Assembly: GCA_033856175.1 (NCBI GenBank)
Contig: JAWVFK010000014.1
Location: 1 to 64,000, forward strand
Reading direction: 5' to 3'
From: JAWVFK01 sp033856175
GTDB lineage: Bacteria > Actinomycetota > Thermoleophilia > Solirubrobacterales > 70-9
Length of the DNA: 64,000 nt
A program made the position numbers and the translations under genes. The notes beneath the pieces are model-generated. The model did not search any database. It was not told the DNA's origin and saw nothing but the letters and a program-made list of their open reading frames with translations. Positions 61,140-64,000 of the stretch are shown piece by piece (within the stretch, counting starts at the first letter, position 1; the number at the start of each line of letters is the position of its first letter).

Positions 61140-62603
61140 GTGTCCGAACCCTCCAAGCGAGCCCCGCGCCTGCGCGCCCTGCGTGCGCAGGCGCTGGTCG
61201 AGCTGCTGACGCTCGAGCTGGCCCCCGCCGCCGCGGTCGGCGCTGTCCTGGCGACCCATGTCGGGCCGCCGGAGGCGCTGGTGGGCTTCGTCGCCACTGC
61301 CCTCACCGCCCACCTGCTGGCGCGCTCCGCATACGCGCCGCATCTGCTCTCGGTCGCCCGGATCGGGATGCGTGCCAACGCCCCGATCCTCGGCGGTGCC
61401 GCGGCGGCGCTGTTCAGCGTCCTCGGCGGGCATGGCGCCAGGCTGGGCGACGTCGTCGTCGCCGTCATCGGCGCCTGGCTGGTGCTGCTCGTCGGCATGT
61501 GGGTCAAGAGCCGTCTCGACGCCCAGCGGCCGGTGCGCGTCGCCGTGCTCTCCGCCGGCCTCTCGGCAGCTCTCGGCGACGAGCTCCGCACCGCCGGCAT
61601 TCGCAGCTACGAGGTGATCGGCTGGATTGCCGCCGAGTCCCAGGCCTTCCCGCATCAGATCTCCGGCGGACCTGACTACCTGGGCAAGCTTGACGACGTC
61701 CGTCGCCTGGTCGGCGAGCACCGCATCGACCTGCTGGTCAGCTGCCCGGTCCACGGCGACGAGCGCTCGCGCCTGCGGACGCTCGAGATAGTCGGCAGCA
61801 GCTGCCTCGACCTGCCGGTGCGGATGCTCGAGCTGAGCCAGCTCTACGAAGATCTGCTTGGCCATGTTCCGCTCGGCGCCTCCGATGCCGCCTGGTTCCA
61901 GTATCTGCTCAACCCGAAATACCGGCCAGGCTCGGCGGTCGCGAAGAGGGCTTTCGACATCGCCTGCGCCACCGCAATGCTGGCGATCGCGGCGCCGGTG
62001 ATCGTGCTCGCCGCGCTGGCGATCAAGCTCGAGGACGGTGGGCCGGTGCTCTACCGGCAAAGGCGGCTGGGCCTCGGGCGCGATGGCTTCACGATGCTCA
62101 AGCTGCGCTCGATGAGCGTCGGTGCGGACGCCGGCGAGCCCGCCAGCTGGTCGGCTGCGGCCGACCCAAGGGTGACGCGTGCCGGACGGCTGCTGCGGCG
62201 GGCACATGTCGACGAGCTGCCTCAGCTCTGGAACGTGCTGCGCGGCGAGATGTCGATGGTCGGGCCGCGCCCCGAGCAGCCTGAGATCGCCCCCGCGCTC
62301 GAGCAGCGCTTCAGCTACTACAAGTGCCGCTACCTGCTGAAGCCGGGCGTCACCGGCTGGGCACAGGTCCGCTGCGGCTACGGCGGCAGCGAGATGGGCT
62401 CGGCCAACAAGCTCTGCCACGACCTCTTCTACCTAAAGCATCGCTCGACTCTGTCCGATCTATTGATCGTGGTCGAGACAGCTCGCATGGTCGCCGGCGG
62501 AAACCAGTACGCGGTGCGTCGCGCCCGCGACTCGTTCATCGCCGAGGGAAAGCACGCCGGGGACAAACGTATGATTGAAAGTGAGGCGACAGGCCGTGCT
62601 TGA
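61140..62603 (+). CDS. Undecaprenyl-phosphate sugar phosphotransferase (WbaP/WcaJ-like)
   Basis: 487 residues from GTG. N-terminal membrane helices (about residues 20-125), a CoA-binding-like middle domain (VAVLSAGLSAALGDEL), one helix (AFDIACATAMLAIAAPVIVLAALA), then the bacterial sugar transferase domain: KLEDGGPVLYRQRRLGLGRDG, MLKLRSMSV, RVTRAGRLLRRAHVDELPQLWNVLRGEMSMVGPRPEQP and KPGVTGWAQVRCGYG. It transfers a sugar-1-phosphate to the lipid carrier, the first step of repeat-unit synthesis. Confidence 0.94.
   Translation: MSEPSKRAPRLRALRAQALVELLTLELAPAAAVGAVLATHVGPPEALVGFVATALTAHLLARSAYAPHLLSVARIGMRANAPILGGAAAALFSVLGGHGARLGDVVVAVIGAWLVLLVGMWVKSRLDAQRPVRVAVLSAGLSAALGDELRTAGIRSYEVIGWIAAESQAFPHQISGGPDYLGKLDDVRRLVGEHRIDLLVSCPVHGDERSRLRTLEIVGSSCLDLPVRMLELSQLYEDLLGHVPLGASDAAWFQYLLNPKYRPGSAVAKRAFDIACATAMLAIAAPVIVLAALAIKLEDGGPVLYRQRRLGLGRDGFTMLKLRSMSVGADAGEPASWSAAADPRVTRAGRLLRRAHVDELPQLWNVLRGEMSMVGPRPEQPEIAPALEQRFSYYKCRYLLKPGVTGWAQVRCGYGGSEMGSANKLCHDLFYLKHRSTLSDLLIVVETARMVAGGNQYAVRRARDSFIAEGKHAGDKRMIESEATGRA
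62570..62575 (+). promoter_or_regulatory. -10 element TATGAT inside the end of the sugar transferase gene
   Basis: TATGAT, five of six matches to TATAAT, ends 5 nt before the GTG at 62581, giving the regulator gene its own leaderless-type promoter. Confidence 0.45.
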
Positions 62604-63027
62604 GACTGCGGCGCCGCCGCCCGAGCTGAAGCCTGAGATGACCGACGTAATCCAACCGAGCTGGCGATTCCTGACGAGTCACGCGCTCGTGCTGCTGGCG
62701 ATCCACCGCGACCCGGACATCAGGATGCGCGATCTCGCCGCCGAGATCGGGATCACCGAGCGCCGCGCCCAGGAGATCGTCTCCGAGCTCGTCGGCGCCG
62801 GCTTCCTCGCCCGCGAGCGCGTTGGGCGGCGAAATCGCTATGGCGTCCGCGCCGATCTCCGCATCCGCCACCCCGACTGGGGCGAGCACAACCTCGGTGA
62901 CGTCCTTTCGCTGGCGGCGATGTGGACCGGGCTCGGCCGCGACTCGGCGGCCAACCGCGACTCCGGCGATGGCTGGAGCGCTGCCGAAGAGGAGCAGGGA
63001 GGCGGGGAGAACGATGACGCACGCTGA
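62581..63027 (+). CDS. Winged-helix (MarR/ArsR-like) DNA-binding protein, 148 aa
   Basis: Helix-turn-helix visible in RMRDLAAEIGITERRAQEIVSELVGAGFLARERVGRRNRYGV, a helix-recognition helix-wing pattern. Before it WRFLTSHALVLLAIHRDPDI resembles the first helices of small transcriptional regulators. The C-terminal third is acidic and low complexity. Start at GTG (VRRQAVLETAAPP) near TATGAT; a TTG two codons earlier is possible. It overlaps the sugar transferase by 23 bp and the next gene by 14 bp. Could control the polysaccharide genes; target unknown. Confidence 0.78.
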   Translation: MRRQAVLETAAPPPELKPEMTDVIQPSWRFLTSHALVLLAIHRDPDIRMRDLAAEIGITERRAQEIVSELVGAGFLARERVGRRNRYGVRADLRIRHPDWGEHNLGDVLSLAAMWTGLGRDSAANRDSGDGWSAAEEEQGGGENDDAR

Positions 63028-63574
63028 GGTGGTCTCGAGAGCAGAGCGGATCGTCGCCAAAGCCGAAACGGATGCGCGCGCCGAGAAGATCGGCGGCGCC
63101 GCCGAGAAGGAAGCGCAGGAGCTCGCCCGCCGCATCGTCGCCGAGGCCGAGGCCCGCGCCGAGCGGATCGCCGAGGCCGCCGAGCGCGAGGCGTGGCAGC
63201 TCGCCGAGGGCATCGGGCGCGGCGCCGAGAACGAGGTCGAGCGCTGCCGTGAGCAGCTGATCGACGCTCACCACGAGCTCTGCGGCCAGATCGAGGGTGT
63301 CTCGTGGGTCGAGCGCCTGCCGGTCTCCGAGTCGCCGCCTGACCTCGCCCTTGGTGAGGTCGAGGTCGCGCCGCTCGCCGGCCACGCGGTTGAAGACTCG
63401 AACGGAGGCTCCAGCTCCGAAGGCGTCAGGCTGGTCGCCCTGCAGATGGCGGCGTCAGGCAGCGCCCACGGCGAGATCGCCGTTCGGCTGCGCGACGAGT
63501 TCCACGTCACCAACGCCTCCGACATCGCCAGCGGGGTGCTCGAGCAGCGAAGCTCCCGCCGCCGCCGCAGCTAA
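63014..63574 (+). CDS. Coiled-coil protein, DivIVA-like in composition, 186 aa
   Basis: Start MTHAEVVSRAERIV behind a GGGGAG Shine-Dalgarno. Residues about 5-90 are an unbroken Ala/Glu/Arg coiled coil with AEAEARAERIAEAAEREA-type heptads; a loop rich in Pro/Ser follows; the last 50 residues (VRLVALQMAASGSAHGEIAVRLRDEF...) recall the C-terminal helix-loop of actinobacterial DivIVA-like proteins. No signal peptide. A polar-scaffold role in wall or polymer assembly is possible, not shown. Confidence 0.7.
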   Translation: MTHAEVVSRAERIVAKAETDARAEKIGGAAEKEAQELARRIVAEAEARAERIAEAAEREAWQLAEGIGRGAENEVERCREQLIDAHHELCGQIEGVSWVERLPVSESPPDLALGEVEVAPLAGHAVEDSNGGSSSEGVRLVALQMAASGSAHGEIAVRLRDEFHVTNASDIASGVLEQRSSRRRRS

Positions 63575-63598
63575 GACCTAGCCGGGGACCTAGCCGGG
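63575..63598. repeat. Tandem 12-bp direct repeat GACCTAGCCGGG
   Basis: Two perfect adjacent copies (63575-63586 and 63587-63598) between the convergent coiled-coil and sortase genes. The second copy covers the sortase stop codon and its last residues. Confidence 0.8.
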
Positions 63599-64000
63599 CT
63601 GGCGCGCCTCGGGCGGCAGCTCGATCCGCTTCAGGCGGGCGAAGACCGCCCATCGCTGGGAGGCGCTGTAGAGCGGGTGACAGGCGGTCATCACGAGCCG
63701 CTCGTAGCCGACGTTGCGAACGATGCCGACCTCGGAGGGATTGACGATGCGGTGGTCCTGGACCTCGTAGGTGAAGGCGGCATACGGCATCCGCAGCAGG
63801 ATCAGGTCGCCGCGCTGGAGGCGGTTGATGCTGCGGAAGGGCGCCAGGTAGGTCGTGCGGTGGCCGGCGATGCCGATCGTCTTGCCCTGGCCGGGGAGCT
63901 TGGTGTCGGGGTAGTGCCCGGGCCCCTTCTCCAGATCGGCGGTGCCGGTTCCCTCGATGACGACGACCGAGAGGCCGAGCCGGCCGGCGCTGAGCCGGCC
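63590..64000 (-). CDS. Sortase (class E-like), C-terminal part only
   Basis: The last 136 residues are visible; the N-terminus lies beyond the window. Sortase motifs: LPGQGKTIGIAGHRTTYLAP (catalytic His), INRLQRGDLILLRMPY, VGIVRNVGYERLVMTACHPLYSA (catalytic Cys) and SQRWAVFARL (catalytic Arg). TACHP rather than TLxTC and the overall pattern fit the actinobacterial class E group, many of which prefer LAxTG; the nearby candidate substrate has LPFTG. It would anchor proteins to peptidoglycan outside the membrane. Confidence 0.88.
   Translation of the reverse strand, partial: GRLSAGRLGLSVVVIEGTGTADLEKGPGHYPDTKLPGQGKTIGIAGHRTTYLAPFRSINRLQRGDLILLRMPYAAFTYEVQDHRIVNPSEVGIVRNVGYERLVMTACHPLYSASQRWAVFARLKRIELPPEARQPG

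Overview
The window is one continuous piece of a very GC-rich bacterial chromosome. High GC, G/C-ending codons, tRNA genes without an encoded CCA, a WhiG/FliA-type sigma factor, a class E-like sortase, EF-G2, an L,D-transpeptidase and secreted beta-helix proteins ending in a DIGA.E motif all point to an actinobacterium. The style is closest to Thermoleophilia/Solirubrobacterales; that placement is inference. No CRISPR array, insertion sequence, prophage or rRNA operon is visible.

Layout. 1-2215: end of a secreted, C-terminally anchored proline-rich protein and two small membrane proteins. 2232-7930: yraN diverging from yifB-dprA-thiD-ilvD. 7941-8065: a large nested palindrome. 8066-14682: alpha/beta hydrolase and MTHFS-like gene, diverging from acyltransferase and epimerase; then L,D-transpeptidase, XerC/D recombinase and WhiG-type sigma. 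14704-20882: EF-G2 and a four-gene sugar ABC transporter. 20973-22826: small unknown gene, RNase HI, tRNA-Gly, membrane protein, tRNA-Cys. 22861-30034 (minus): three tandem secreted beta-helix paralogues plus a membrane-anchored protein, behind a structured leader with a UUCG terminator. 30340-43531: epimerase, tRNA-Val, thrS-infC-rpmI-rplT, rRNA methyltransferase-pheST, argCJBD. 43543-64000: a surface-polysaccharide region running off the window edge.

The polysaccharide region is the most interesting part. It has a phosphoglycosyl transferase, three GT4 glycosyltransferases, a Wzx-like flippase, two Wzy/ligase-like proteins (one with a C-terminal repeat tail), a fused Wzz/tyrosine kinase, an ATP-grasp enzyme, a secreted polysaccharide-lyase-like protein, a stand-alone NodB deacetylase, and one protein fusing a D-glucuronyl C5-epimerase domain to a NodB deacetylase domain. 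Deacetylation plus glucuronate epimerisation are two of the reactions that turn heparosan into heparan-type polymers in animals, so the locus may make a glycosaminoglycan-like polymer (inference). A diguanylate cyclase flanks it, and an 89-residue LPFTG protein lies inside it with a sortase 2.5 kb downstream.

A window-wide pattern concerns initiation. At least 16 genes have a TAnnnT-like -10 hexamer ending only 5-10 nt before the start codon, the layout expected of leaderless or nearly leaderless mRNAs. Several secreted or membrane proteins instead have clear Shine-Dalgarno sequences. Three unmistakable genes (hydrolase, ABC ATPase, flippase) have no ATG, GTG or TTG at a sensible start and appear to use CTG or, less surely, ATA.
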